Assembly (NCBI GenBank): GCA_947452785.1
Contig: CANGDZ010000004.1
Location: forward strand, 1 to 64,000
Length of the DNA: 64,000 nt
Source: Comamonadaceae bacterium
Lineage (GTDB): Bacteria; Pseudomonadota; Gammaproteobacteria; Burkholderiales; Burkholderiaceae_C
Direction: 5' to 3'
Shown here: positions 24,502-34,699 of the stretch, piece by piece
Layout: each line of letters begins with the position of its first letter
Numbering within the stretch: position 1 is the stretch's first letter
Made by a program: the position numbers and the translations under genes
Notes under the pieces: generated by a model
Told to the model about the DNA's origin: nothing
The model's input: only the letters and a program-made list of their open reading frames with translations
The model's database searches: none

Positions 24502-26069
24502 GCCGAATTCTGCGCGGTAGCTTTATTGTCTTCATTGTCCTGCGCTACGGCTTGGACGAGTTGGTGCTGACCAGTTTTCAAAAACCTTGGTTGCGCGTGC
24601 TGGCGCGCGTCCTGTCGGTCGGTCGTGATTTGAAAGCGCCGCGCGGGCAACGCATTCGTGAAGCCTTGGAGCGATTGGGTCCTATTTTTGTGAAGTTCGG
24701 CCAGGTGCTGTCCACGCGGCGCGACCTCTTGCCCATCGACATTGCCGACGAGTTGGCTCAGCTGCAAGACAACGTGCCGCCGTTCCCCTCGGCGGTGGCG
24801 GTGGCCACCATCGAGCGCGCATTTGGCCGCAAGGTCGATGATATTTTTGTGCAGTTCGAGCGCCAGCCTGTGGCGAGCGCCTCGATCGCACAAGTGCACT
24901 TTGCAATTCTGAAAGACAAGCACGGGCAAGAGCGCGACGTGGCGGTGAAAGTCTTGCGCCCCAACATGCTGCCGGTGATTGAAAAAGACCTGTCCCTCAT
25001 GCGCATGATGGCCGGTTGGGTGGAGGGTCTGAGTGCCGACGGCAAACGCCTCAAACCCAAAGAGGTGGTGGCCGAATTTGACAAGTACCTGCACGACGAG
25101 CTGGACTTGGTGCGCGAAGCTTCGAATGCAGCCCAGTTGCGCCGCAATATGCAGGGTCTGAATTTGGTCTTGATCCCGGAGATGATTTGGGATTTTTGCC
25201 ATAACGAAGTCATCGTCATGGAGCGCATGACCGGTGTGCCCATCAGCCAAGTCGAGCGCTTGCGTGAAGCGGGCGTGGACATTCCCCAGTTGGCGCGTGA
25301 TGGTGTGACTTTGTTTTTTACCCAGGTCTTTCGCGATGGTTTTTTCCATGCCGACATGCACCCGGGCAACATCCAGGTCAGTGTAGACCCTGCCAGTTTT
25401 GGCCGCTACATCTCGCTCGACTTTGGCATTGTGGGCACGTTGACCGAGTACGACAAAGAGTATTTGGCACAAAACTTCACGGCGTTTTTCAGGCGAGATT
25501 ACAAACGCGTCGCGCAGTTGCATATCGAGTCCGGCTGGGTGCCCCCAGAGACCCGGGTGGACGAGTTGGAGTCGGCTATCCGTGCGGTGTGCGAACCTTA
25601 TTTCGATCGGCCTTTGAAAGAAATTTCTTTGGGCATGGTGCTGATGCGCTTGTTCCAGACCTCGCGCCGCTTTCATGTCGAGATTCAGCCGCAACTGGTG
25701 TTGCTGCAAAAGACCTTGCTCAACATCGAAGGATTGGGCCGACAACTCGACCCTGAGCTGGACCTGTGGAACACGGCCAAGCCATTCCTGGAAAAATGGA
25801 TGATCGAGCAACTAGGCCCCAAAAAGCTGTTGATGGAACTGCGTGACCAAGCACCGCAATACGCCAAACTGCTGCCCCAACTGCCGCGCTTGTTACATGC
25901 TTATTTGCAGCAGCCGCAAAGCCATTTGCAAGAGCGCAAGCATCTGGACAATTTGATCGCCGAGCAGCGGCGTACCAACCGCATGCTGCAAACGATTTTG
26001 TATCTGTGCATTGGTTTTGTCATGGCTTCTGTGGCCTTGCAACTGCTGATGCATTTGGACTTGTTGTAG
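24498..26069 (+). CDS. ubiB: Ubiquinone biosynthesis regulatory protein kinase UbiB (ABC1 family)
   Basis: [20 protein letters not shown] (KxGQ), [19 protein letters not shown]-terminal TM segments. Confidence 0.95.
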   Translation: MSRILRGSFIVFIVLRYGLDELVLTSFQKPWLRVLARVLSVGRDLKAPRGQRIREALERLGPIFVKFGQVLSTRRDLLPIDIADELAQLQDNVPPFPSAVAVATIERAFGRKVDDIFVQFERQPVASASIAQVHFAILKDKHGQERDVAVKVLRPNMLPVIEKDLSLMRMMAGWVEGLSADGKRLKPKEVVAEFDKYLHDELDLVREASNAAQLRRNMQGLNLVLIPEMIWDFCHNEVIVMERMTGVPISQVERLREAGVDIPQLARDGVTLFFTQVFRDGFFHADMHPGNIQVSVDPASFGRYISLDFGIVGTLTEYDKEYLAQNFTAFFRRDYKRVAQLHIESGWVPPETRVDELESAIRAVCEPYFDRPLKEISLGMVLMRLFQTSRRFHVEIQPQLVLLQKTLLNIEGLGRQLDPELDLWNTAKPFLEKWMIEQLGPKKLLMELRDQAPQYAKLLPQLPRLLHAYLQQPQSHLQERKHLDNLIAEQRRTNRMLQTILYLCIGFVMASVALQLLMHLDLL

Positions 26070-26117
26070 TCGAAATTTTTTAACTGAGGCGCCCTTGCTG
26101 CGCAGTGGGAGTGGACC

Positions 26118-27563
26118 GTGCTGCTGACCTTGGTCATTGCCTATTTGCTGATCACCATCGCCATTGGCTTGCTGGCCGCCAAACGGGTCAAGAGCTCGGC
26201 CGACTTTGCGGTGGCCGGGCGGCACCTGCCCCTGGCCATGATCGTCACCACCACCTTCGCCACCTGGTTTGGTTCTGAAACCGTTTTGGGCATTCCGGCC
26301 AAGTTCGTCAACAGCGGTTTGAACGGCGTGGTCGAAGACCCGTTTGGCGCAGGCAGTTGTCTGATTTTGGTGGGCGTCTTTTTCGCCGCCAAACTGTACC
26401 GTATGAACTTGCTGACCATCAGCGACTATTACCGCGAGCGCTATGGGCGCACCGTGGAGGTGGTCTGCTCGGTCATCATCATGGTCAGTTATTTGGGTTG
26501 GGTGTCCGCCCAGGTCACGGCGCTGGGTCTGGTGTTCAATCTCTTGTCGGCGGGTAGCATCAGTTTGCCCATGGGCATGGTGATTGGCGTGCTGTCCATC
26601 TTGGCCTACACCTTGTTTGGCGGCATGTGGTCGGTGGCGGTGACCGACTTCATGCAAATGATCATCTTGGTGGTCGGCTTGGCCACCATCGCTGTGTTCG
26701 CGGGTCAGCAGGCCGGTGGCGCCGACAAGGTGTTGGATTTGGCGATCAGCCAAGACCTGTTCAAGTTTTGGCCCGAGCCCAACTTCAAAGACCTGATTTT
26801 CTTTTTTGCGGCCGCCATCACCATGATGTTGGGCTCCATTCCACAGCAAGACGTGTTTCAACGTGTCATGTCCGCCAACAGCGAGCATGCGGCCACCAAG
26901 GGGCCGATTCTGGGCGGTATCTTCTATATCTTTTTTGCGTTCGTGCCCATGTTTTTGGTCGTCAGCGCCATGATCATCATGCCGGACAAAGCCTTGCTGC
27001 TGATGAAGGACGACCCGCAAAAGGTGTTGCCCACCTTGGTGATGGAGCACATGCCCTTTGCCATGCAGGTTTTGTTTTTTGGCGCGCTGTTGTCTGCCAT
27101 CAAGTCCTGCGCCTCGGCCACCTTGCTGGCGCCCAGTGTGACTTTCACCGAAAACATCTGGCGCCAGTTTTACCCCCACAGCAGCGATCAGCAGGAACTC
27201 AAAGCGATGCGGGTGACGGTTTTGGTGTTCAGTGTCCTGGTGCTGATCTACGCCACAGCCATGCAGGGCAGCAGCATTTACGAAATGGTGTCAGGCGCTT
27301 ACCAAGTCACCCTGGTGGGGGCCTTTATTCCTTTGGTTTTTGGTTTGTACTGGCCACGCGCCACCACCCAGGGGGCTTTGTTCTCCATTGGGGCCGGACT
27401 GGGTGTGTGGCTGGCCTTGACGCTCACCCCGGCAGGGGCTGAGTTTCCGGCCCAATTGGCGGGTGTTCTGGCCAGTTTGGCCGGCATGTTGATCGGTTCG
27501 CACATGCCGCAAGGCATTCGCAACCAAAAGGCGCCGCACCACGCCCTTCCTCACCTGGGCTGA
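26118..27563 (+). CDS. Sodium:solute symporter family protein
   Basis: SSS-family: VAGRHLPLAMIVTTTFATWFGSETVLGIPAKF..., about 12-13 TM segments. Confidence 0.85.
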   Translation: MLLTLVIAYLLITIAIGLLAAKRVKSSADFAVAGRHLPLAMIVTTTFATWFGSETVLGIPAKFVNSGLNGVVEDPFGAGSCLILVGVFFAAKLYRMNLLTISDYYRERYGRTVEVVCSVIIMVSYLGWVSAQVTALGLVFNLLSAGSISLPMGMVIGVLSILAYTLFGGMWSVAVTDFMQMIILVVGLATIAVFAGQQAGGADKVLDLAISQDLFKFWPEPNFKDLIFFFAAAITMMLGSIPQQDVFQRVMSANSEHAATKGPILGGIFYIFFAFVPMFLVVSAMIIMPDKALLLMKDDPQKVLPTLVMEHMPFAMQVLFFGALLSAIKSCASATLLAPSVTFTENIWRQFYPHSSDQQELKAMRVTVLVFSVLVLIYATAMQGSSIYEMVSGAYQVTLVGAFIPLVFGLYWPRATTQGALFSIGAGLGVWLALTLTPAGAEFPAQLAGVLASLAGMLIGSHMPQGIRNQKAPHHALPHLG

Positions 27564-27577
27564 GCCTGGCCGCCGCC

Positions 27578-27583
27578 TATAAT
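27578..27583 (+). promoter_or_regulatory. Consensus TATAAT -10-like box upstream of fmdB
   Basis: gccgcctataatggaggg; -35 region weak. Confidence 0.4.
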
Positions 27584-27621
27584 GGAGGGTTCTGTACCCT
27601 CAACTTTGACGCCTTTCAATC

Positions 27622-27954
27622 ATGCCAATTTACGCTTACAAATGTGAGTCCTGTGGCCATGCCAAGGACGTTTTGCAAAAAATGGCCGACGAGCCTTTGT
27701 CCGATTGTCCTGTTTGCGGCAAGCCCAGCTTTAAAAAGCAACTCACCGCCGCCGGTTTTCAGCTCAAGGGCAATGGCTGGTACGCCACTGATTTCAAGGG
27801 TGGATCGGGTGGCACGGCCGCACCGGCAGTGCCCACGGGCACCGATGGCGGCGCTGCCTCTACGACCGCAGCCCCCGCAGCAGCCCCCGCCTCCGACAGC
27901 ACCCCTGCTGCCGCAGCTGCCAGTGGTTGCGGCACTTCATGTGCATGTCACTGA
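27622..27954 (+). CDS. FmdB-family zinc ribbon protein
   Basis: MPIYAYKCESCGHAKDVLQKMADEPLSDCPVCG; Ala/Pro-rich tail ending SGCGTSCACH. Confidence 0.9.
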   Translation: MPIYAYKCESCGHAKDVLQKMADEPLSDCPVCGKPSFKKQLTAAGFQLKGNGWYATDFKGGSGGTAAPAVPTGTDGGAASTTAAPAAAPASDSTPAAAAASGCGTSCACH

Positions 27955-27994
27955 ACCACGCCAGCATTGACCTTTTAACTTCAGACTGCTTTCC

Positions 27995-28657
27995 ATGAAC
28001 TTGCGCTTGCGCCATTATTTTGTCACCGGCTTGTTGGTGTGGCTGCCCATGGGGATCACGGTCTGGGTTTTGACCTGGCTGGTCGGCATGCTCGACAGCA
28101 TCTTTTTGACTGTGCTCGGCGCGCTCGATGCGATTATTCCGGGCATTCACGTTGGGGCAGAGAGCTTGCGCCACATGCCAGGTTTGGGGGTCATTCTGGT
28201 GGCTTTGGTCATCTTGTCCACGGGCGTGTTCGTGGCCAATATGTTTGGTCAATGGTGGCTGCGCCAGTGGGGCAGCTTGATCGATCGCATCCCGGTGGTG
28301 CGTACCATTTACACCAGCGTCAAGCAGGTGGCGGACACCTTGTTTTCGGGCAGTGGCAATGCGTTTTCCAAAGCCCTGCTGGTGCAATACCCGCACGCCA
28401 ACTCTTGGACCATCGCTTTCTTGACGGGCCAGCCCGGCGGCGAAGTGGCACGTCATTTCAATGAAGAGTTTGTCAGCGTGTATGTGCCGACAACCCCCAA
28501 CCCCACTTCCGGCTTCTTTTTGATGATGCCCCGAGCGAATGTGGTTGAACTCGACATGAGCGTGGACGACGCCTTGAAATACATCATCTCGATGGGTGTG
28601 GTGGTGCCTGGTGGCCCCGATGCCTTGCCCGTCAAGAAGACTGAAATCCAACAATAA
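27995..28657 (+). CDS. DUF502 family membrane protein
   Basis: YFVTGLLVWLPMGITVWVLTWLVGMLD..., IPVVRTIYTSVKQV, PTTPNPTSGFF. Confidence 0.9.
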   Translation: MNLRLRHYFVTGLLVWLPMGITVWVLTWLVGMLDSIFLTVLGALDAIIPGIHVGAESLRHMPGLGVILVALVILSTGVFVANMFGQWWLRQWGSLIDRIPVVRTIYTSVKQVADTLFSGSGNAFSKALLVQYPHANSWTIAFLTGQPGGEVARHFNEEFVSVYVPTTPNPTSGFFLMMPRANVVELDMSVDDALKYIISMGVVVPGGPDALPVKKTEIQQ

Positions 28658-28678
28658 AGAAGAGAAAGAGCCTCCAAC

Positions 28679-30493
28679 ATGTCCAATATGCGTAGCCATT
28701 ATTGCGGTCTGGTGACCGAAGCCCTCGAAGGCCAAGCTGTGAGCCTGTGCGGCTGGGTCAACCGCCGCCGTGACCACGGCGGTGTGATCTTCATTGATTT
28801 GCGTGACCGCGAAGGTTATGTGCAGATCGTCTGCGATCCCGACCGTCCTGAGATGTTCAAAGTGGCTGAAGATGTGCGCAACGAGTTTTGCGTGCAGATC
28901 AAAGGCGTGGTGCGCGCGCGCCCCGATGGCACCACCAACGACAACATGAAAAGCGGCAAGATTGAAGTGCTGTGTCACGAACTGATCGTGCTCAACGCCT
29001 CGGTGACGCCACCGTTCCAGATCGACGAAGACAACTTGTCGGAGACCACCCGTCTCACACACCGTGTGCTCGATCTGCGCCGCCCCTACATGCAAAATAA
29101 CCTGATGCTGCGTTACCGCGTGTCCATGGAAGTGCGCAAGTTCTTGGACGCTAACGGCTTTGTCGACATCGAAACCCCCATGCTGACCAAGAGCACGCCC
29201 GAAGGCGCGCGCGACTACTTGGTGCCTAGCCGGGTGCACGACGGCCAGTTCTTTGCGCTGCCGCAATCGCCCCAGTTGTTCAAACAGTTGTTGATGGTGG
29301 CGGGCTATGACCGTTACTACCAAATCACCAAATGCTTCCGCGACGAAGACTTGCGCGCCGATCGCCAGCCTGAATTCACTCAGATTGATATTGAAACTTC
29401 GTTCTTGAGCGAAGAAGAAATCCGCGACATGTTCCAGGGCATGATCACCACCGTCTTTAAGAACACCATCAAGGTGGACTTGGGCGAGTTCCCGGTAATG
29501 ACTTACCAAGACGCCATGCACATCTATGGCTCTGACAAGCCCGATTTGCGCGTCAAGTTGCAATTCACCGAACTCACGGACGTGATGGGCGATGTGGACT
29601 TCAAAGTCTTCTCTGGCGCTGCCAACATGAAGGGCGGCCGTGTGGTCGCCTTGCGCGTGCCGAATGGTTCGCTCGAAGGCGGCGGCATCAGCCGCGGAGA
29701 GATTGACGCCTATACCGAGTTTGTCAAAATTTACGGCGCCAAGGGGCTGGCCTACATCCGTGTCAACGACCTGTCCAAAGGTCGTGATGGCTTGCAGTCC
29801 CCCATCGTCAAGAACATCCACGATGCGGCCTTGGCTGCGGTGCTGGAGCGCTCCGGCGCGCAAAACGGTGACCTGATTTTCTTTGGTGCAGACAAAGAAA
29901 AAATCGTCAACGACGCCATCGGTGCTTTGCGCATTAAGATCGGCCACAGCGTGTTCGGCAAAGCCAACGGCTTGTTCGAAGACCGCTGGGCGCCGATGTG
30001 GGTGGTGGACTTTCCGATGTTTGAATACGACGAAGAAAACCAGCGCTACACCGCCGTGCACCACCCCTTTACCGCACCCAAAGACGGCCACGAAGACTGG
30101 ATGGTCACCGCGCCTGAGAAGTGCATCTCCAAGGGCTACGACATGGTGTTGAACGGTTGGGAAATGGGCGGCGGCTCTGTGCGTATCCACCGCGCGGACG
30201 TGCAGCAAAAAGTTTTTGACGCTTTGAAAATCACCCCCGAAGAAGCCCAGCAAAAGTTCGGCTTCTTGCTCGATGCTTTGCAGTACGGCGCTCCACCCCA
30301 CGGCGGCTTGGCCTTTGGCCTGGACCGCATCGTGACGCTCATGACCGGCGCCGAGTCGATCCGTGATGTGATCGCCTTCCCCAAGACCCAACGCGCCCAG
30401 TGTTTACTCACGCAAGCGCCAAGCCCTGTGGACGAAAAGCAGTTGCGCGAGTTGCACATCCGCCTGCGCACGCCAGACGCGGTCAAGGTTTAA
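28679..30493 (+). CDS. aspS: Aspartate--tRNA(Asp/Asn) ligase
   Basis: [43 protein letters not shown]; class II motifs. Confidence 0.97.
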   Translation: MSNMRSHYCGLVTEALEGQAVSLCGWVNRRRDHGGVIFIDLRDREGYVQIVCDPDRPEMFKVAEDVRNEFCVQIKGVVRARPDGTTNDNMKSGKIEVLCHELIVLNASVTPPFQIDEDNLSETTRLTHRVLDLRRPYMQNNLMLRYRVSMEVRKFLDANGFVDIETPMLTKSTPEGARDYLVPSRVHDGQFFALPQSPQLFKQLLMVAGYDRYYQITKCFRDEDLRADRQPEFTQIDIETSFLSEEEIRDMFQGMITTVFKNTIKVDLGEFPVMTYQDAMHIYGSDKPDLRVKLQFTELTDVMGDVDFKVFSGAANMKGGRVVALRVPNGSLEGGGISRGEIDAYTEFVKIYGAKGLAYIRVNDLSKGRDGLQSPIVKNIHDAALAAVLERSGAQNGDLIFFGADKEKIVNDAIGALRIKIGHSVFGKANGLFEDRWAPMWVVDFPMFEYDEENQRYTAVHHPFTAPKDGHEDWMVTAPEKCISKGYDMVLNGWEMGGGSVRIHRADVQQKVFDALKITPEEAQQKFGFLLDALQYGAPPHGGLAFGLDRIVTLMTGAESIRDVIAFPKTQRAQCLLTQAPSPVDEKQLRELHIRLRTPDAVKV

Positions 30494-30527
30494 GTCGTTG
30501 CCTCGCAGGGTTTCTTGAGCCCCGTAG

Positions 30528-30551
30528 CAAAGCCACACTCGTGTGGCTTTG
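30528..30551 (+). terminator. Probable intrinsic terminator between convergent aspS and the downstream gene
   Basis: CAAAGCCACAC-TC-GTGTGGCTTTG stem-loop followed by TTGTTTGTGTTG. Confidence 0.65.
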
Positions 30552-30574
30552 TTGTTTGTGTTGCCGGTCTGTTT

Positions 30575-31186
30575 TCAGTCACCTACCAGCTTGAGATAAG
30601 CCTGCCGGGTTTCGGGCGAGATTGCGGCCAGCAATTGCGGATAAGTGGTTTGATGCCGGGCCAACATGCGGGCTGAGGCCACGGTTTTGGATTTGCAAAA
30701 CCAGTGGCAACTGTGTTGCATCAACAGCAATTCGGCGGTGATGATGAAAGCCTTGTCTTTGGGGCTGCGCTGGGCGGCGTTGTCGATCGCGCGGGTCAGA
30801 CCGTGGGCATGGATGCTGAAAGCTTTGCGCATGTCGAACATGGATTGCGGTGCGATTTTGTCGACATAGGGCACGCACAGTGGCCAGTTACTCAATTGCG
30901 TGCTGGCCGCGTCCAGTTGGGCAAAGTCGAGCACAAAGTGTTGGAACTGTACATTCAAGTTTTCTTCGGTGCTGGCCAGCATAGACCAGATGCTGTCCTG
31001 ACGCGCCAGATCGTTTTCACCCAAGGCACGCAGATAACCTTCGGTCAAAGTCTCCATCATCTTTTCGATTTGAAACGGCTGCAGCTTGCGCCCCAGCAAG
31101 AGTTTGTGCTGCTGTTGCAGCTTGGATTTGTGCATCCAAGCGGCCAGAGCGAGGATAGACAAGAGGACCCAAAATTCGAGTGTCAT
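30575..31186 (-). CDS. Membrane-anchored hypothetical protein
   Basis: MTLEFWVLLSILALAAWMHKSKLQQQHKLLLGRKLQPFQIEKMMETLTEGYLRALGE; single N-terminal TM, no family recognised. Confidence 0.7.
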   Translation of the reverse strand: MTLEFWVLLSILALAAWMHKSKLQQQHKLLLGRKLQPFQIEKMMETLTEGYLRALGENDLARQDSIWSMLASTEENLNVQFQHFVLDFAQLDAASTQLSNWPLCVPYVDKIAPQSMFDMRKAFSIHAHGLTRAIDNAAQRSPKDKAFIITAELLLMQHSCHWFCKSKTVASARMLARHQTTYPQLLAAISPETRQAYLKLVGD

Positions 31187-31226
31187 GTGGAATGCGGTAT
31201 TGAAGGAGAGGCGTTGGAGGAGGGGT

Positions 31227-31850
31227 TCAGTTGCCCAAGTCAATCACAGTCGACAAAGCCACCGAACCCGGTGCGATGTAGTCGGCCAGTACCCAAGTGC
31301 TGCGGTTATGCACAGGCCACTCATCCAAGAGTTGGTGCAATTTGCGGATGCTGCTCAGATCGAGCGCGGCAAAGGGCTCGTCCATCAGCAAAAGGTCTGC
31401 GCCGCAGGCCAGTGCGGCCACCCAGCTGACTTTTCGTTTGCTGCCGGTCGACAGCATGTACATGGCTTTGTCGGCGTGTTCGACCAGTTGCAGGTGATCC
31501 AGCATCGCGGTGACCACGGCGTGATCGAAGCGCGGGAACTGCTGCGCCATTTGCGCAAAGTACAGGCGCGGCGTCTGGTCGTTCCAGTCTGGCAGACGCG
31601 AATCGTGGGCATAGATGTGAGCCGTCAGTGCGGGTTCGTGCATGGCCAGACCGCTCATGCGCAAAGTGCCGTTGATGGGGTGCTGCTGCCCAGCTAGCAA
31701 ACGCAGCAAGGTGGTCTTTCCCCGGCTCTCGCCCCCTTGAATAAGGGTGATGCCAGAAGCCGGGATGTCAAACCTCAAGCCGGTGAACAGCGGCTGTGTT
31801 GGGTCGTAGCCAAAGCCCAAATTTTCGGCGTGAACCAGTGCAGTGGACAT
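31227..31850 (-). CDS. Stand-alone ABC transporter ATP-binding protein
   Basis: Walker A GGESRGKTT, degenerate signature LSTGSKRK, Walker B LLLMDEPFAALD. Confidence 0.8.
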   Translation of the reverse strand: MSTALVHAENLGFGYDPTQPLFTGLRFDIPASGITLIQGGESRGKTTLLRLLAGQQHPINGTLRMSGLAMHEPALTAHIYAHDSRLPDWNDQTPRLYFAQMAQQFPRFDHAVVTAMLDHLQLVEHADKAMYMLSTGSKRKVSWVAALACGADLLLMDEPFAALDLSSIRKLHQLLDEWPVHNRSTWVLADYIAPGSVALSTVIDLGN

Positions 31851-31858
31851 GAAGGTGT

Positions 31859-32554
31859 TCAGGCCGCAGGCTTCATCAACACCGGCCCGCCTAGGGCGAT
31901 GGCGCGCTGGTAGGCGGGGCGGGCATTGATGCGCTCTTTGTAAGCCACGACATGGGGGTAGGCCGACACATCGCCGCCGCGCAGCAATGCGGCTTCGACC
32001 GCAAAGCTCATTTGAAAATCAGCCATGGCCAGGTGCTCGCCGGTGAACCAGGTGTTGTGGCTCAAGTGCTCTTCCATGAAGGTCAAAGCGGTCTTGAGGT
32101 TCGGGTCAATCAGCTGGGTTTGCACGCTGTTGCAAATGGCCCGCGCAATCGGCCGCACAAAGAACGGCATGGGGCGGGAGGGAATGGCGCCGAACACCAG
32201 CTTCATGACCAGCCAGTTCATCAGCGAGCCTTCGGCGTAATGCATCCAGAAACGATTTTGAAAATGCGCTGGGCTGCCACGTTCGGGGTTCAGGTGCTGC
32301 AACTCAGGCGCGCTCACTGGGCCGTAGGTCTCGACCAGGTATTCAATGATGGCGCCAGATTCGGCCACCACCCATTCGCCATCGGTGATGACGGGGGATT
32401 TGCCCAGGGGGTGGATTTTTTTCAACGCAGGCGGGGCCAGTCGCGTCACGGGGTCGCGGGCGTAGACCTTGACTTCGTAGGGTAAGCCCAACTCTTCAAG
32501 CAGCCACAAAATGCGTTGCGAACGCGAGGTTTCAAGGTGGTGAACGGTGATCAT
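31859..32554 (-). CDS. Glutathione S-transferase
   Basis: MITVHHLETSRSQRILWLLEELGLPYEVKVY...AESGAIIEYL. Confidence 0.9.
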   Translation of the reverse strand: MITVHHLETSRSQRILWLLEELGLPYEVKVYARDPVTRLAPPALKKIHPLGKSPVITDGEWVVAESGAIIEYLVETYGPVSAPELQHLNPERGSPAHFQNRFWMHYAEGSLMNWLVMKLVFGAIPSRPMPFFVRPIARAICNSVQTQLIDPNLKTALTFMEEHLSHNTWFTGEHLAMADFQMSFAVEAALLRGGDVSAYPHVVAYKERINARPAYQRAIALGGPVLMKPAA

Positions 32555-32590
32555 GCGGTCGATATTAGCCCGTTTTGAAAATCCCACTTC

Positions 32591-34699
32591 TTACTCCCAG
32601 CGGTATGCCCATGTCAGGCGCAGTGTGCGAGGTTCTGCCGGATGCACATGCAGATCGCTCACAGGCCGAGCTTCTCCGCGCAATTGAGAGGCGTACCAGT
32701 ACGCCATGTCATTGGTTTGGCTGTTCAACAGGTTGTACACATCCAAACTCAGACGGGTGCGTGGAGTCAATTTGTAGCCTACACGCAAGTTGCCTATCCA
32801 AGAGGCTTGGGATTGCACGCTGCCGTTTTCAAGCAGGGGACGGGGTCCAAAGTAGCGCAACCTCAAGGCCGCAGACCAAGGGCCACCCGACTCATAAGTC
32901 ACGCCCATGTTGGCAGTGTGGGTGATCGCACCCGAGATGAGGTTCCCTTCTGGTGCCACTCCCTTGAAGCGGGCATGAGACCAGGCCAGATCCATGTCGA
33001 GCGCCCATTGGCGGCTCAAAGTGTAGAAGTTGCTCCACTCCAGCCCATAGCGCCGCGAGGGCCTGGTGGCTTCGGTGGTGCCGGCGTCGCCGACAAAGAT
33101 CAACTCCGAAGCCGAGTCCAGTTGCCACAGGGCCATTGTGCTTTGCCAGCCGGGCAGCACTTGGCTGCGCCAACCCAGCTCTTGGCCCATGGTGCGCACC
33201 AGGCCCGGCGCGGGCGAGGCCTTCAGGGCATGGTCTGAGGGGTCAACCTGCAGGGTGGTGCCGCGTGCATCATTGGAGTGAAAGCCATGGCCGTAGTTCA
33301 GGTACAGCTCGGTGGCCGGGTTGCTGCGCCAAATCAGCGCCAGCTTGGGGCTCAAGAGCTGCGCGTTTTGCTGTCCGGAGTTGGCGGGCTGACTGGAATT
33401 GACTTGGAAATGGTGTGCGTCTGCACGCAGTCCGGTGATGCTGCGCAGGGACTGCGTCCAGCGCACTTCGGTTTGCGCCCATAGCGCCAGGCTGCGCTGC
33501 TGGATGCGGTCTTCGCGCACCGTGTTCCAGATTTCCCGTTGCGTGGTGTTGTACAGCCCCACCGGGCTGAGTTGGTCTTGCCGGCCTTGCACACCCAGCG
33601 TGTGAATGACTTCTCGCTCGCCCCAGTTGGACCACAGCGCGTGCGATGCGGCAAAACCTGCCGCCTTGCGGCGCTCAGATTGTTGAAACTGATCGCCGGC
33701 TTCACAATTGCCTTGGGACTGCAGGTTGGCCATGCAATACGTAAAGTTAGACCACAAGTCCAGTCCCGATTGCAGTAACCAGGCATTGGCTTTGGTTTGG
33801 CTGTCGCTGGTTTTACGCGCCCATTCGCCTGACAGGCTGTAGCGACTCGTGAAGCCGCCCGCCGTGGGGTCGAGTGAGCCAAAACGCGGCACCCGTCCTT
33901 GGTCAATGGCGCGTTGTGGGATCTGGTCGGTTGAAGTCCAGCGGTTGCGGTAGGCCATGGCCGCCACCGAAAATCCGTCATTGATCGAGCCTTCGCTGTA
34001 GCGCAGCAGACCGTTGAGTTTGCGGTTGTTCTCGGGCACCAGCCAGGGACCGTTGTGGTTCAGAAACTCCAAGCCATACAGCCACCGCCCAGCGCCCGCA
34101 GTCTGCAAGAACGCGCCAGCCAACAGGCCTCGTTGATAGCCGTAAGGCCCGAATGTCATTTGGGCCAAGTTGCCCTGCAGTTGACGCAGCGTGCTGATGC
34201 GGGCCGAACCGGCCGACGCAAAATCGCCATCCTCTGCGCTGTAGGGGCCTTTGCGGTAGTGCACTTGCTCAATCAACTCGGGTATCAAGAAGTTCAAGTC
34301 GGTGTAGCCCTGGCCATGCGCGTGGCTGGGCATGTTCAAGGGCATGCCGTCGAGTGAGGTGGCAAAGTCGGTGCCGTGGTCCAAATTGAAGCCGCGCAAA
34401 AAATACTGATTCGCTTTGCCATCGCCCGCATGCTGGGTCACGATCAAGCCGGGCACCATTTCCAACACCTCACCAGGACGCAGCAAGGGCACACTGGCCA
34501 AGCGCTGAGCGGAAACTACGCCCTCGTTGCCGGCTTCGGCCAAGCCCGAAAGCTTTTCTGCGGCCGCGCGGATGTCGATGGACGGTAGCTCAGTGACCGG
34601 CTCGGCCCCCGAGGCGCAGTGGGGGGCGAGAAAGCCCCAGGTCAGCCAGTAGCAGAACTGGCGCCAGCCAGACCTTAGCCCTGGATGCCCAAGCGCCAT
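32591..34699 (-). CDS. TonB-dependent outer-membrane receptor
   Basis: Plug domain PGEVLEMVPGLIVTQHAGDGKANQYFLRGFNLDHGTDFATSLDGMPLN; C-terminal TWAYRWE. Confidence 0.88.
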   Translation of the reverse strand: MALGHPGLRSGWRQFCYWLTWGFLAPHCASGAEPVTELPSIDIRAAAEKLSGLAEAGNEGVVSAQRLASVPLLRPGEVLEMVPGLIVTQHAGDGKANQYFLRGFNLDHGTDFATSLDGMPLNMPSHAHGQGYTDLNFLIPELIEQVHYRKGPYSAEDGDFASAGSARISTLRQLQGNLAQMTFGPYGYQRGLLAGAFLQTAGAGRWLYGLEFLNHNGPWLVPENNRKLNGLLRYSEGSINDGFSVAAMAYRNRWTSTDQIPQRAIDQGRVPRFGSLDPTAGGFTSRYSLSGEWARKTSDSQTKANAWLLQSGLDLWSNFTYCMANLQSQGNCEAGDQFQQSERRKAAGFAASHALWSNWGEREVIHTLGVQGRQDQLSPVGLYNTTQREIWNTVREDRIQQRSLALWAQTEVRWTQSLRSITGLRADAHHFQVNSSQPANSGQQNAQLLSPKLALIWRSNPATELYLNYGHGFHSNDARGTTLQVDPSDHALKASPAPGLVRTMGQELGWRSQVLPGWQSTMALWQLDSASELIFVGDAGTTEATRPSRRYGLEWSNFYTLSRQWALDMDLAWSHARFKGVAPEGNLISGAITHTANMGVTYESGGPWSAALRLRYFGPRPLLENGSVQSQASWIGNLRVGYKLTPRTRLSLDVYNLLNSQTNDMAYWYASQLRGEARPVSDLHVHPAEPRTLRLTWAYRWE

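Noticed and set aside
24462-25811. 449-aa minus-strand ORF opposite ubiB, and 428-aa ORF at 25893-27179
   Set aside because: Shadow ORFs of ubiB and the sodium:solute symporter.
27860-30391. 843-aa minus-strand ORF opposite aspS/DUF502/fmdB
   Set aside because: Antisense shadow ORF typical of GC-rich coding DNA; His/Gln/Val-rich low-complexity translation, no recognisable domain, opposite well-supported genes.
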